In this document: piece by piece, positions 45,443-58,292 of the stretch
Position numbering within the stretch: the first letter of the stretch is position 1
How the letters are laid out: every line of letters starts with the position of its first letter
Source of the DNA: Labia minor
Taxonomy: Eukaryota; Arthropoda; Insecta; Dermaptera; Spongiphoridae
Length of the DNA: 64,000 nucleotides
NCBI GenBank assembly: GCA_963082975.1
Contig: OY720344.1
Location: forward strand, 92,882,538 to 92,946,537
Direction of reading: 5' to 3'
Notes under the pieces: model-generated
What the model saw: the letters and a program-made list of their open reading frames with translations, nothing else
Databases searched by the model: none
Told to the model about the DNA's origin: nothing
Made by a program: the position numbers and the translations under genes

Positions 45443-46044
45443 AGCTGGAGTGTCTCCACTCGACTATCTCGCAATTTGAATTGGATTAAATAACATAATA
45501 TATTATATTTAAATTAAATTTAATTAATTATAAATTATAAATAATAAATATTAAACCAGCGCATGTTTGGCTTTTTATTGATGGCACCATGGCACGTGTT
45601 GGCGCGTGAGATTTGCAGTGTTAAAAAATTAATTCTGGTACTTTCAGCAATTCAATCAAGCTGAAATTCTATATATAGCAGTTTTATACAATTATTAATC
45701 ATGTGAAAAATTATCAAACATATATTTTTATTTTTACGGTCACTTTAGAGGAAAAAAAATCAAAACGTTGTAGGTAATGACCCTCTTCCGGTTGAGCTAC
45801 ATTTCTCAAAAGTTGATAGAAAACTATGAATTTTGAATAATGTCCATGTACCAAATTTCATCATTCTAGCTCAAACCGTTTTTGCGTAATCTTGTCTACA
45901 TACACACACACACACAGACAGACAGACAGACATTTTTCTCAACCTTAGTGAAAATGATTCAGGAACCTTCAAAACGTATAAAAACATCAAAATCTCAACA
46001 TCGAAAATTTTCGTGATCGCAATACTATCTCTCACGAGATAGTA
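45443..46044 (-). mobile_element. HINE-A family element, copy 2
   Basis: A complete copy in reverse orientation: 3' end AGCTGGAGTGTCTCCACTC, then CGACTATCTCGCAATTTG, at the left; 5' foldback TACTATCTC-GTGA-GAGATAGTA-like at the right, with the first stem intact. The inner microsatellite reads CTG/TG (ctgtctgtctgtctgtgtgt on the minus strand), different in length and unit from the other copies. Confidence 0.72.
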
Positions 46045-47606
46045 AAAATAGGAAAATAATAACAATAATAATATTCTTCTATATTTATTTTTTTTTAAAT
46101 TTGTAAGAAAATTAATATGTACTTAGTATAGATAGATATCTATCAAGATCAATATAGAGGTAGGTATATATTTATTTATTATTTTTGACTTTCTTTACTA
46201 TCAAAATTATTTTTCTATTATGTAAAATTTAATTTGAATAAATATTCAATATTAAATAAACGAGGAACGAATTTGCATTAATTTGGTTTTGAAATTAATA
46301 TTTATAAATTAGTCTTTTCATAAATACTTCTTTGCTCTGGTAAATATTTAATACAACTTCTATATTCTTTCTTTTTATATTTATTTATTTATTTTCTTTT
46401 TAATTTTTAAATCTAACAATTGGTTCGTCAAGAATCTTTTTTTTTAATTTTTAAGATTTACTCCACTTTGGAATTTAGTAAACGTGAAGATGTTTGACTT
46501 GATTTTCATGAAACGTATTTATTTATTTTTTTTTTCATCCTTTTTTTGCATTCTTATTCATTCAGTTTAGCATTATAAATTTGCGTCTCGACCAACTTCA
46601 ATAAAAACCATTTAAAAGGAATATTTAATTCACTTTTTCTCAACGCTTCCACCATTCCTTTTCTTTCAACTCCTTATTTCGCTCTTTTAAATAATAAATT
46701 TTCTTAAAGACTGATCCCAGAGAAAGAGATAAAAATGTTCAGCGAGAGGGTGTGTGGGGGGGTGAATATGTATATATATGTTTATCATCTATATACATAT
46801 GAAGCGGGAGGAAAGGTGGAAAGAGAAAGAAAGAAACCAACCAATGTTTAATTCAATATAGAAATTCAATTTATTGCAACTTTATATTTGATGGTTGTTG
46901 TTGTTTTTTGTTGTTCTTTATGTCATTGAATTAATTTATTTGTTTGAAATTTAAAAAAAAAAAATAAAAATATTTTTCACAAAGCATTGTTTGTTTTTCT
47001 CTCTTTAAGAGGAAATTATAAATTAGTAAATAGGGGAAAACTTTTTTCCTTTATTTTTATTTCTATTCAACAGCATATTAGTTATCTCCTCTACCTTTGA
47101 AAAAAAAAAATAATAATTACTATTATTGACCAGCAAACCTTATTTATTATAAAAAATTATTTTAATTATTATTATTATTATTCCAAAAACTTTGGTAGTA
47201 ATTTTTGACTCTTGTTAAGGGTAGTCAAATATTTTTTTCAAATTGAATCGATGTGATTCTTAACTTGAGAATAACTTGAAAATCAGTTTTGTATTATGTA
47301 GACCATCTTCAGAGAAATATAACACCATTATTATTTTCATTAGACTGCATAAATAAAAAAATAAAACTGAATAAAATACAGACAATGCCGAAACATCAGT
47401 CTACTGTGGTTAAATAAATAAAATAACACAAAAAACTACTTTTATTTTTTTACCTGATTCATCATATCGATTAATTAATAAGCCTAATAATAAGGCTAAA
47501 ATTTATATTTCAAATCTGTTAAAATATTGATTAGTATTAACCGATGTAACTTATAATTTAGTTATATAAAAATAACAACTTTATCATTTGTATATATATA
47601 TATATA
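46045..47606. other. Neuroligin intron, AT-rich
   Basis: No gene or element is recognised. Purine-rich and T-rich simple tracts are present, and a TA tract ends at 47,606 where a Helitron fragment begins. Confidence 0.4.
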
Positions 47607-47770
47607 CTAGCTGCTGAGAGCTCCTTCTTCGCTCTTCACATCTAGACGGGGGCTCCGCCCCCTGTACCCCCGAGTGGTACATAGTATTTGGTTGAAAGTA
47701 GTAAAAGGTTTTCATCCATTTTGTTTCAAACAATGTATAACATAAAACATTCATTTCTTATTGTGTGATT
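47607..47770 (-). mobile_element. Helitron family, 3' fragment
   Basis: On the minus strand it ends CTCTCAGCAGCTAG. A hairpin (GAGC...GCTC around gaagaagga) precedes that, as does the family body (acaaaatggatgaaaacctt, accactcgggggtacagggg). This matches the last ~125 bases of the Helitron at 9,575; the 5' part is lost. Confidence 0.65.
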
Positions 47771-47839
47771 ATTTAAAATATATTTTAATTTATTTAGTAA
47801 ATTAATTATATATATTATTATTGAATATGTTATATCTAT

Positions 47840-48420
47840 CTACTCGAAAGTTCTTGGCAGCTACAACCACATTTCTCCAAGTGTCCTTATCCTGAACCTC
47901 TGTTCCATCTCTCGTACGTCATTCCCTCATCTTTCTTTGGCCCATAAATGCTGGGGAGAATCCTATTCTCAAATACTCTGAATCCACTCTCATCTCCTAA
48001 GATCATAGACCATGTCTCACACTCATATAATACAACAGACAAAATAATTGTTTTATATATTTTAATTTTCATTCCCTTTTATAATAATTTTGATGAGATA
48101 AGCCTCTTTACTGCATGATAACAGGCGTTTCCCGATTGCAACTTCGATTTAAATTCTTCTCAAATATTATTATCCTTTGTGATTACATTCAATTTTTCTA
48201 CATATTCAAATTCTACATTTTGTATGTTAATACTGCTCCTGTTTGTTTCTAAATATTTTTATTTATCATTATTAATTTCAAACCTCATCTCTTTTCCTAC
48301 CTCGATTAATTTTTCCTCGCTATCTGTAATTGCAATTGCCGAATCTCCTATTATATTTAAGTCGTCTGGGTAACCTAATATTTTACAATTGATTTCCACA
48401 TCTTACTCTTTCTTTACTAC
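47840..48420 (-). pseudogene. RTE-like non-LTR relic with RT active-site region
   Basis: On the minus strand: ILGYPDDLNIIGDSAIAITD, then EVGKEMRFEINNDK, stop, KYLETNRSSINIQN, breaks, KIYKTIILSVVLYECETWSM, FENRILPSIYGPKKDEG and finally the KCGCSCQEL-type end. This is the RT active-site block through the C-terminus of an RTE-like element. The active site reads YPDD rather than YADD, and stops and frameshifts show it is dead. Confidence 0.65.
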
Positions 48421-50284
48421 CTTCGAGATAAATTTTAAGATCAAAATTTGAAAAAGTTTATCCGGATCTATTGAGTCATGCGTAGGTTTTACTAAAGTCT
48501 ACAAATAATTAGTGAACAGAGATATTAAAAATTCGCGGTTTTTTTAAAATCTGTCATAATGAAAATATCTTAATTAATGTTGATCGATTTGGCCTGAACC
48601 CGCAATGATATCGTCTAATATTTCCTCCGCCTATAGTTATAAGTATTGTATATGTTATAATAGAGATAGAGTATAATATTTCTTGATCATTTCATTTTGA
48701 TATTTTAATTTCATTGCTTGATTTTTATTGAATATTTTTAATTATAATAAAATTTGAGAAAATGCAAAGTTAGAGACTTGAGACAATTTATAAAAATTAA
48801 TTTATAAAAATTAACGGTATAAAAGTATTGATAAAACTAAAGATAAATTAACAATATATACATTCATTAATAGTATTAATTTAAATTAATGGATTTATTT
48901 GATTTTTTATTATTAAGTTCATTTATTAATTTTTTTAGATCATAGTTAATTCCCTCCCTTAAAATAAAAGAAGTACCTATTCAAATATGGAAAGAATAAA
49001 TACAAAATAATTTAAGTTAAATATGATTTAAATATTTTATTATATTAATTAAAATGAGAACTTTTTTAGAATATATTATTTAATTGAAATGATATTTGAA
49101 TATTAGAATTTAAAATAAAAAGTTAAATATTATAATAATTCTTTGATTGGGAATTTCTTTTTTGTTTGTTTCTATGACAGCAAAAAAGTAAACAAATTAC
49201 ATACATACATACATACAAACACTCTCCTTTATATATATAGATATTATATAAAATTAAACTAATGTTAATTTAGTGAATAACTCTTTTTTAATAAAACAAA
49301 AATATTAAAAAGTATGTAAAAAAATCAACTTTTGAATTCTTGGAGAAAAAAATAACTTTCTGGAAATATTCTTTTTTTAATTCGTATCTTTTCTCCCCAC
49401 ATCCCCCCCTTCTTCTAGCTATTCCGCTCTTTAGCCTGCTTTGTTCGTATTAAATGTACTTTGGGCTACTCGTGCGATGTAAACAATTCGCCATTAAAAT
49501 TTTCCCTGTACTTTTCTTTCGTTTGACTTGACTTCAGGTATGTTTAGTAGACTTAAAATTAAATACGAAAATGGAACAAACTTAAAGCTCTAATTTTACA
49601 ACTTAGAAAACAATTTAATGCTTTAAAATAAAATTAAAAAGGGAGATATATATATATTTAAAGAGCCAAGAGAGAGTAAAAATGACACAATCTATAAGTA
49701 AATAGGAATGAAAAGTAAAAGGGTGGTGGGTGGGAGGTGAGTAGGTGAGATGGGGGATGGAGATTTCAGAGAGGTTGAATTTTCTCCTTTGAAAAGAAAG
49801 TAATAATATGCCCTTTTTTGTCTTCCCTTGAGATCGTTCCTATTGGAATTTTAAGATTGGTCTCAGCCATGCACACCCCACTCCATCCCTTGCACTTTCA
49901 ACCCATTTTATCAAATACGTATATATCAGTTAAATATAGGACAGCCAGACACTTCAGAGGCTCGCACATTCTTTTCCCTAGAAACGAAACCAATAAACCA
50001 GTTCACTTACACATTAAAATATTCAATTTATAAAAGAAAATGAATTTTAAGAAAAAAAAATTAAATTTTACTTAATTAACTATTTCTTCTTAAATATAGT
50101 TACATTATTATGTATTAAATGTTTTTAAATATTTTATTTTAATTTAAATTCATTTTTTTTCATTTTTTTCCAACACATATTTATAACTTTAACCCAGATT
50201 GTCCAAAATTAATGTACTTATTTATTTTAAATTAAATGAAAAATATTGAAATTGAATTTGATATCATAACCCCTGGCTTTTAAA
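48421..50284. other. Neuroligin intron, AT-rich with a GC-richer patch
   Basis: An ATAC repeat is at 49,200-49,217. A less AT-rich region at about 49,380-50,000 contains purine-rich tracts (gggtggtgggtgggaggtga) and an unexplained open frame (49,818-50,033) with no recognisable domain. Confidence 0.35.
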
Positions 50285-50520
50285 CATAATATGAAAGGAC
50301 AGCACCCATTAAGCCGATGGCGCTTAAGTATGGTAGAGGTGTTGTCTGATCTGCACAACAAATTCTTTCACTGTTTTCTTGATCGGAGGAATTATTTTTT
50401 ATCAAGTAGCTTCCCAATTCTGATCCCGGATGCTGGGGTTTCCGTTTCACAGGCCCCAGCAAGGGAAATTCTATTACAAGGCCCGGAAATTGTACCCAGG
50501 TCCTGAAGGATTAGAGACAA
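50285..50520 (-). mobile_element. tRNA-derived SINE, copy 3
   Basis: Same family as copies 1, 2 and 4: ttttcttgatcggagg, tcaagtagcttcccaattct and gatcccggatgctg match copy 2. The tRNA-like head is at the right, with a decayed box B (GGTACAATTTCC on the minus strand). It is flanked by the usual AT-rich intron. Confidence 0.6.
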
Positions 50521-51274
50521 GTTCATTGACCCCAGTCTTCATGGTGTCTTTTTAATATCATAACAGGTAAAATTGATTAATTTTCAGAAAATAAAAAATA
50601 TTTTGAATTTTACAAGTTGTTTAATAGAATATATACTATATCTCATTTACCATATAGTTATAAATAAACACAAAATGCATATAAAATAAATCCATTTCCT
50701 TTCTATCGACAGATGTTATTATGATATGATCCAGAATAAAGTTAGCACATTTAAATAACAGAATTGACTATTCAAATTTTAAATATACATATTCATATAT
50801 ATATATTATTTTTTAATTTAAAGTCAATTTTATTGACAATAGTATAAATAAATGACTATTAAAACAAATAGAAAATGAAATAATAAAACAACAATGTTTA
50901 ATATTTATTTGTTTGTTTATTTATTTACTTTTTATGTTTATGGATTTTTTTTTCTTTATATGCAAATATAATAAATAAACTACTTTTATTGAAACGGTCG
51001 ATAAATATAAAATTTTATGATCTAATCCTATTATTAGTTGTGAAATCCGGAAAATATATTTGTAGATTTTTTTTTTAGAATCACAAAATAGAAACATTTA
51101 AAGTATTTTACTAGAAATCATATATATAATCTAAAAAGGAAAGAGGATGGATATTGAATATTTTATTATACAATTAAATTATATCAACTATCATACCAAC
51201 CAGAATATATTAAGATATACAATATGAAAAGTTTTAATTATTCCTAAACTAGGTAATTTATTTTTTAAGTATAA
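50521..51274. other. Neuroligin intron, AT-rich
   Basis: No gene or element is recognised. Confidence 0.4.
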
Positions 51275-51276
51275 TA

Positions 51277-51702
51277 CAGGGTGGACCAAAAGTCCGGTAA
51301 CATTTGAATCGAGCGCTGTTTCGAATTGCGGGGAATAGGGGGGGGACCGGGGCGTTACTAAACGCGAGAGCGGCTAGTTGGAATTCAGTGCCATGGTGTC
51401 GTTCAGCGGAGCATAACGCGCGTTTTGCGTACGCGAGTACTATCGCAACAACGATTCTGCGCCTCAACCACGATCCGGCCGACCTAGGACGTCGAAATTT
51501 CTCCAAACACTTGTCGGGCGGTGATGGAAAATTTCCGCACTAGGTTACAGGGGTGCCAAACTAAACAAGAGGCACATTTGGACGACATTATTTTTAAAAA
51601 ATAAAACCCTGATTTTTGTACTTTTATAATAAATAAACATAATTTCTCTTTTTGTATTTTTTATAACAATTTGAAATGTTACCGGACTTTTGGTCCACCA
51701 TG
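51277..51702 (+). mobile_element. Internally deleted mariner-type element
   Basis: A 426-bp element lies between TA dinucleotides (51275-51276, 51703-51704), with inverted ends of about 30 bases (GGTGGACCAAAAGTCCGG, then TAACATTT). Inside, a start MVSFSGA, stop, RAFCVREYYRNNDSA matches the beginning of Tc1/mariner-like transposases, and VMENFRTRLQGCQTK then HLDDIIFKK matches their C-terminal end. The whole middle is deleted. Part of the sequence is unusually GC-rich for this window. Overlapping open frames (51,258-51,506 and 51,304-51,543) are shadows. Confidence 0.75.
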
Positions 51703-51704
51703 TA

Positions 51705-54509
51705 CCTAGATCATATAATTTTAAACTAAATAAATATTTATAAAATATTATTATTTAAATTTGGAGACATAACATATTATGATGTTAGTGGTAAATATTG
51801 AAAATAATAAAGACTATTGCTTACACTAATAATTTTAAAAAATGTAAATATATATTTAGAAATAAATGTCACTCATATAAAAAAAACACATATTTTATAT
51901 TATTGAATAAAATTTAAAACAACTATATATTCATATTCTTGTTTTATAAAGAGAAAAAAAATTAATAAAATATAAAATAAATATTTATTTAGAATATATT
52001 CTATAGAATAAATAATAAGACAGTAATTTAAAAAAAAAATGAAAATATATTCCCTATCTTTCTTCCTTGAATGATAGATGGTTCGATAGATAGCAGTTTG
52101 GATGGTGGCTGAGGTCGAGGAAGTGAGTCGGGAGTTTGAAAGGTTGGTGAAGAGAGAGAGAGGGGGGATGGGGGATGTAGGATGGAAAGGGTCGGGAGTA
52201 AGGAGTAGTGCGAGAGTTCTTTATCTTTTGCGTGGTTATGCCTTGAAGCTTTTTGGCTCTCGGTACGAAGAGCAACGATGAATGACAGATGAAGGAATTG
52301 CCCTGCCAGCTGCCTGCATCGATCCAATTCAGCTTAGAGAGAACACCACACACACATACACACAGATAGACATAGACATAGACGTACGGACGAACACAGG
52401 CACAGACACAGTAGCTGAGATTATCCAGATCCAGTGACCTGAACATAGCGAAAAGAAAGGAAAAATAATAAGAAAAATTCCAAGGGGCCTACGAAATATT
52501 AAAAAACAAATATATGTATATAAATATATATATACATCTACCTATATACAATATACTATATAACATGTTGAAGATTCTTATCCAAACAGGAAATGTGTAT
52601 AGACTTAACTACGCAAGGAAATATTTTATTTGTCTACATTTATGATTGTGAGTTTCTTATTGAGATGTGAAGCAGTGAAAGAAAAACAGATGCGGCGAAT
52701 GGCAAAGTGGGTGATGAGTGGATGAAGAAATAAGTATGTATATACTGGAGGGTTAAAATATTAATATTAAAGAAAAAAAATAGATAGAGAGAGAACATAT
52801 TTAAATGATTGAATAAAATTACCTTCTGGGTGTTTCGGGAATAGAAAATTAGGAAAATCAAAAAAATTAATACGCGCCTGGAAGATATGCAACCAGACTT
52901 CATAATATGTTTTTAATTGCATATACAGGCGAACTATTTTTCTATTATTAGTAGTATATATATAACATATTTTAATAATATATCTTATAATTTATTTAAT
53001 ATTAAAATGTGTACATCTTAATTGCGGATTATAAAATAATATCACATAAAATCACAGACATTTAAAAATAATTATTTACCCAATAAAGTTTCATGACTGT
53101 TAAAGGCTCAATTTGTTATTGTTAAAAAATATAGACAAACTAAAGTACTTTTTTTTTAATGATTCAATTTTTTCATTTTTATTATTCGACTCAATAATTT
53201 AAGTTCAATGTATGATAAATTTCCAAATTATAGAATCAAAAGTAATGAATCCTTTGATCGTATTTGTATTGCATTTAATTAGTTTAATTAAAAAAAGGTG
53301 ATCAAAGTTAATGAATTTTAAAAAAAGATGCAAAGTTGATTGAAAAGGTCAATAATGTAATTAAATTGAGTAAGGTGGAAAAAACTTTAATATATTTATA
53401 TTTTAATATCTAATAATTATTATTATTATATTATATTATATTATTATATCGGTTCGAATATTATGGATCACTGTTAACCTTTGAAGAGATTTATCTGAAA
53501 TAGATATATGGATTATAACTAAGGATATGGAAGTTTAAATTATTAAATTATTCTATCATAAAATAGAAAATCAAAAAATTAATATTATTGGTATAATACA
53601 TATTAATAATATCAATTAATATAATATATTTTTCACATTTTATATATCTATGCATATATATTTCGGCGAACTAGCTTCCAATTAAATTGTATGAAAAAAG
53701 AGTCATAAAAATCCATTGCTTTCCAAGAACGCAAATATTTGCCCCATTTTTTGGTTTCATGGTATTATATTAGTATTGAGATACAACAACTTTATGTAGT
53801 TTATCTCTGGATATGCGTGTATTTTGTAATTTAAATGTTTTCTCCTCCTTAAATAGCACCTTCTGGTCGGTCGTAAATCGCTATCCCCTCTCTTCATATC
53901 ATCCGACTTCACCAATCTATAAATTAAATATATAATAGGTTGGAGGAAACGGCTGCTGTTGTTTATAAATCTTAGGTCTTCTCACTATGAAACCTGGTGG
54001 TTGGGGCAACACCGGGTTTGGATAGAGAAAAGGAGGGGGGAATGAACGCCTGCTTGCGATCTTGTTTTTTGAGGGGCCCTGGGACGACAAACTTTGGAGC
54101 TTCTCGAACATTATAGAGACACAACTTGTTATTCTATCAGCGCGGGTCCTCTCGAACTTAGTCGGGAGATCGCTTTTTCTTGCTTTTTGTTCTTCTTGCC
54201 TTTCTCCGAATCCCGATCATAAATACGAAAAAAAAATCAAAAAGATAAAAGAAGAAAACTACTGTGATAAATTTACAACAATTGAAAGATGATGCTTGCG
54301 AATTTTCAAGAAGTTGATTCAATTTAAATGTTCAAAAAAATGATTTGAAAAAGGTAATAGAATTACATAAATATATATTAAAATATTACATTAAATTAAT
54401 TAGTAAGTAATTTATAACTATAAATATTAAATCATTGAAATTTTTAAATGTATAGATTATAAATAATAATAAAAAAAATAGGTATTGTTTGATTCCGGAA
54501 TATATACAC

Positions 54510-54547
<38 letters not shown>

Positions 54548-54563
54548 CTATGAAACTCAACAA
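51705..54563. other. Neuroligin intron; purine-rich and CA-rich tracts
   Basis: The segment 52,080-52,450 is GC-richer with AG-rich and (CA)/(GACA) simple tracts; its open frames are low-complexity shadows. The segment 53,860-54,230 is also less AT-rich, with open frames on both strands but no recognised domain. A TA tract lies at 54,510-54,543. Confidence 0.35.
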
Positions 54564-54593
54564 TACCTCCCTTACTATCGTCGGTCGGTAAAA
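54564..54593 (-). mobile_element. HINE-B family, 5'-end fragment
   Basis: Thirty bases equal to the 5' end of HINE-B (TTTACCGACCGACGATAG on the minus strand), with nothing of the rest. It is joined directly to a non-LTR 3' end (next entry). Confidence 0.55.
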
Positions 54594-54665
54594 ATTCTTG
54601 GCTGCTGCAACCACATTTCTCCAACCATCCCTATGCTGAACTACCTACATTCAAATCTTATTCTC
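54594..54665 (-). mobile_element. RTE-like non-LTR 3'-end fragment
   Basis: On the minus strand it reads EMVAAAK-type sequence (ggagaaatgtggttgcagca, then gccaagaa), matching the 3' coding end of the relics at 41,845-42,240 and 47,840-48,420. It is about 70 bases long. Confidence 0.5.
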
Positions 54666-55309
54666 TCCCGCCGTATTCCAATTAATTTTTAACAAGTTTC
54701 AACATATAAGTATATGAAAAAATTAAATTTTAAAAAAAATTCGTTATTTGTATATAACTATTAATAATAATAGCAGACAATCCAAATAAGAATGAATTTT
54801 AATTGTAGAATCAATTTTAATAATATTTTGAGTGAGATTTATGAAATCAATTCTAAATTTATATGATATATAACTCATAAAAGTTTTTTTTATCGAGATT
54901 TTTGATATTTTATTGAAATTAAATTAATTTTTTTTTTTTTATTTAAATAACGATTACCTATCAATAATACCTCCCATTTGTCAAGGATTGATATCCATTC
55001 TACCTACCATTTCTCTTTTTCCCTCTCTTTTTCACTTTGGAATGTGAACGAAATATGATAAATGACCTTATCCGAAGATTATAAAGCCCGGTAAATGGTT
55101 TAATTAATATTTAAAACATCACAGTGCGAGACGAGAGACGAAGACGTTTTTTCACTAATATTTTTTTCCTCCTCTCCAAAACGTCATTATTTCAAATGGG
55201 TGATCCATTTTTTATTTTTATAGGCCCTATGGAGTTGGTGTAATTTTTTATTTCGAGTATCATACTCGTTATGATCTGGCTATAATGTTCGACACCTGCA
55301 ACACAAGAC
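54666..55309. other. Neuroligin intron, AT-rich
   Basis: No gene or element is recognised. Confidence 0.4.
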
Positions 55310-55390
55310 AATTTATTCCCACCGCCAAAAGGTCATTGACGCCAAATGACGTTGTGGTCGGGGGTTCGAGACCCGCCTCACCACCCTTGC
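55310..55390 (+). mobile_element. tRNA-like SINE head of a different family
   Basis: A perfect Pol III box B, GGTTCGAGACC (55363-55373), sits about 40 bases after a box A-like CCGCCAAAAGG. The body after it (to about 55,530) is GC-richer than the intron around it. It does not resemble the other SINE family here. It is either a tRNA-derived SINE or a tRNA pseudogene; I do not see a full cloverleaf. Confidence 0.45.
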
Positions 55391-55539
55391 CAGTCAGCAG
55401 CCCTTGCATGCAAATCAGCCGCGACATTATTGATTCAATTAGGCGCCAGAAGCAATCTAAGCAAAAACAAGACTCCAGCCTCATCATCTTATCATTTTCG
55501 ATGAAGAGTCCATTCATTTCAAGGACAAAAATTTAAAAA

Positions 55540-58292
55540 AAAAGTGTAAGTATCAATGGTTAAATTTATAAAAGAAAGTAATATATTTTTAATTTAAAAA
55601 ATGTTTAATAAATATTATTATCTTGACAAATGATCACCTGTTTTGTTTTTATAGTATAAAAATATCAATGAAGCGTTGTCATAAGTAAATTGAAGTATTT
55701 TTTTAATTTATGGATTTAAGATTCTATGTAAATATATATAAAAAAATTTAATCAAAATGTAAGTACCACATATCCATAATAAATTAACAATTCTAAATAT
55801 TCAACAAAACGGTTTATTTATCATTGCCCTCAATTTGCTCTCTTTCTCTTGTATAATTAATATTCAGCCATTAAAAGTGAATTTTAAAATATCTTATTAG
55901 CATAATCTGGACCATGATGATTGTCATGATTAGTTCTAGGATTTATGAACATATACATGTATTTATCTATCATAGAAGATGATCAATGGAGGATAGTGAG
56001 GAGCATTAATTTCACGAATTGGACAACTAAATCTAGTCCCTTCTTCCTTCCTTCCTTAATTCCTCCATTTAAAATTTAATTTATCAAATATACAGAATAT
56101 AAAATCGTTTTTATTTAATAAATAAAATGTTTTTTAATTTATTTATCATCTTTTTTATAAGACCAGCTTATTGATGACATTTATTATAAGTAAATTTATA
56201 TTTAAGAAATGGTATAATAATAGGAGTCTTTATTTATATTATTAATTATTATTTTTATTATATTAATATTGTTAATAATTAATAATAATAATTTTTTCTC
56301 AACATACAATAAATTATATTTTTGTAATGTGTGACTTCCCAAAGTTGAACGTTTTCCACTAGATGGTTTTCGTGCCATATCTCACGATGTATACGTCGCA
56401 TCTGATCATTTTCTACCACGACTTTAAGATGACATAACACTCAAAAAAAAAGTTATTTGACATCTTTGTGTTTGACGAAGCTAATTGTGTGTTTGGACGT
56501 TCCAAAATAATGATGAAAAAATATTTTTATTATTAAGTGCATGTAATTTCAAAAATTATAGACCACATGCCACACTCCCTAGAAATGGAGATTATTAAAA
56601 TGAAACAACCCTAAATTTTTATTAAAACTAAGTTAATATTGATTAATTTTTAAAAGTTTATTCTGTTTAAATATAAATAAAAAGGAAAACTGACTATATT
56701 CAAGAAAAAACATTCTAAAAAAAAATTGACCACACAGAAATTTGAATCATTTTAGGTGTCTTTAAAATAAATCCGATAATCTTTTTCCTAGGATTAAAAT
56801 TTGTTTTATTAAATATTTATTAGGAAATTAATTAAAGTTATCTTCTAAGTTGTATTCTTTTCTAGAGCGATTGAATTTTTTTTAGGGATAAACATACATG
56901 TGGATTGCCGGTCCAAAACCCCAGGGTATCTAAAATCTAATATAATAAAATCATTTAAGATTTAAACACACTCATTTCCCCTTCTTTCACCACGAGCTTG
57001 AATCACTAATATATATATATATATTATATATATATTATTTATTTATTTATTAGTTTCTTGAATGGTGCCCTTTTAAAGTTAACAGTTCATTTTGACTGTG
57101 ATAAAAAATTTATTTTTATTTAATTATTTATGTATTATTTTATTTTTATTTATTTATTTATTATCTGCTAACCGTGGAATTTTCAATCTTTTTTAACACA
57201 GAAATTTTTAATTTTTTTTATTTATTTATTGATTTATTGATTTTTAGATCAAATAAAAATACTCCAATGCTTAGAGAATAAATAAAATATCAAATGGCTA
57301 AAGTGTTGACGCGTCGCCTTTAAATAGAATAATAAAAAAAATATCAAAAAATCTCAAAAGATTATATTTTATAGGTTATATATGTATTTAGGCTCTCAAA
57401 AAAATCTTCAAATTTTCGCAAAAAGCCACTATTGTATAAAAAATCCATAAAGAAAATTGTTTTTTTCTAAGAATACGTATTTAAATTTGTTTTAAAAATT
57501 ATAAAAAAACGAAATGATTATTTTAATGAAATTTATTCAAAAGAGTTTTTTTTTAAATGATAATAATAATAATAGAAGAATTTTCAATTGGAATGTTAAT
57601 CGATAATTGAAGTAGATGGAATGGGAAAGGAATGCCTGGTTAATTGTGTGAAGTAAAGGTTGTTGAGTGACTCTGTGGTTATTGTTGTGTTTGGCTCTCC
57701 TGGTTCATTGGTAGCAGGCAAACAACCCTCTGTTAAGATCAAGAGGCGGAAGAACACAAGTGGCGGAGGTAAGCAAGGGGGGAGGAATGGAAGTTCTCAT
57801 GATCATTGTCTAAAACCAACAAAAGCCCTACTACTCCAACAGTACAATTTACCATAATATATCTGGGTTCATACATACCTATGCAGTAGAATATCATTAT
57901 TATTATTATTCCAAAATATCAATGTGGTTGAATAGAAACGGAAGAGAATTTCTATCTATAATTCTCAGTACTAGTCTCATGACCTCTCTCTCTATTTATA
58001 TACCTATATATATATATATATATGAAGATAAGTGGGTAGAGGGGTTAATTTCTTATGAATAATGAAATGCAACTGGATTATTAAAAAAAACTCTTCAACA
58101 GTTTAATTAAAATATATAATACTACTTGTGAATCAGTGTGAAAAATTCTCATACGAACAATTATTTAAAAAAGAATTTGAATTTTTCTTTTAATCATATA
58201 GAAATAGAAATATTAAAAATGATGTAATATGTTAATCAAGATATGTAATATAAAGTTTATTTATGAACAAAAAAATTTAATTGATTACTTTT
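55540..58292. other. Neuroligin intron, mostly AT-rich
   Basis: Palindromic TA tracts occur at about 57,010-57,035, and a GC-richer patch at about 57,690-57,810. That patch contains a possible small plus-strand exon between gtagcag and gtaagc (57,719-57,769) with no supporting context. Confidence 0.35.

Noticed and set aside
52028-52446. Two overlapping minus frames with PPSPLSLSSP-like sequence
   Set aside because: Low-complexity translation of purine-rich and CA-rich simple DNA; no domain, no splice support.
55323-55373. Functional tRNA gene
   Set aside because: Only box A/B-like motifs are visible; I could not form a complete cloverleaf, so it was listed as SINE-like.
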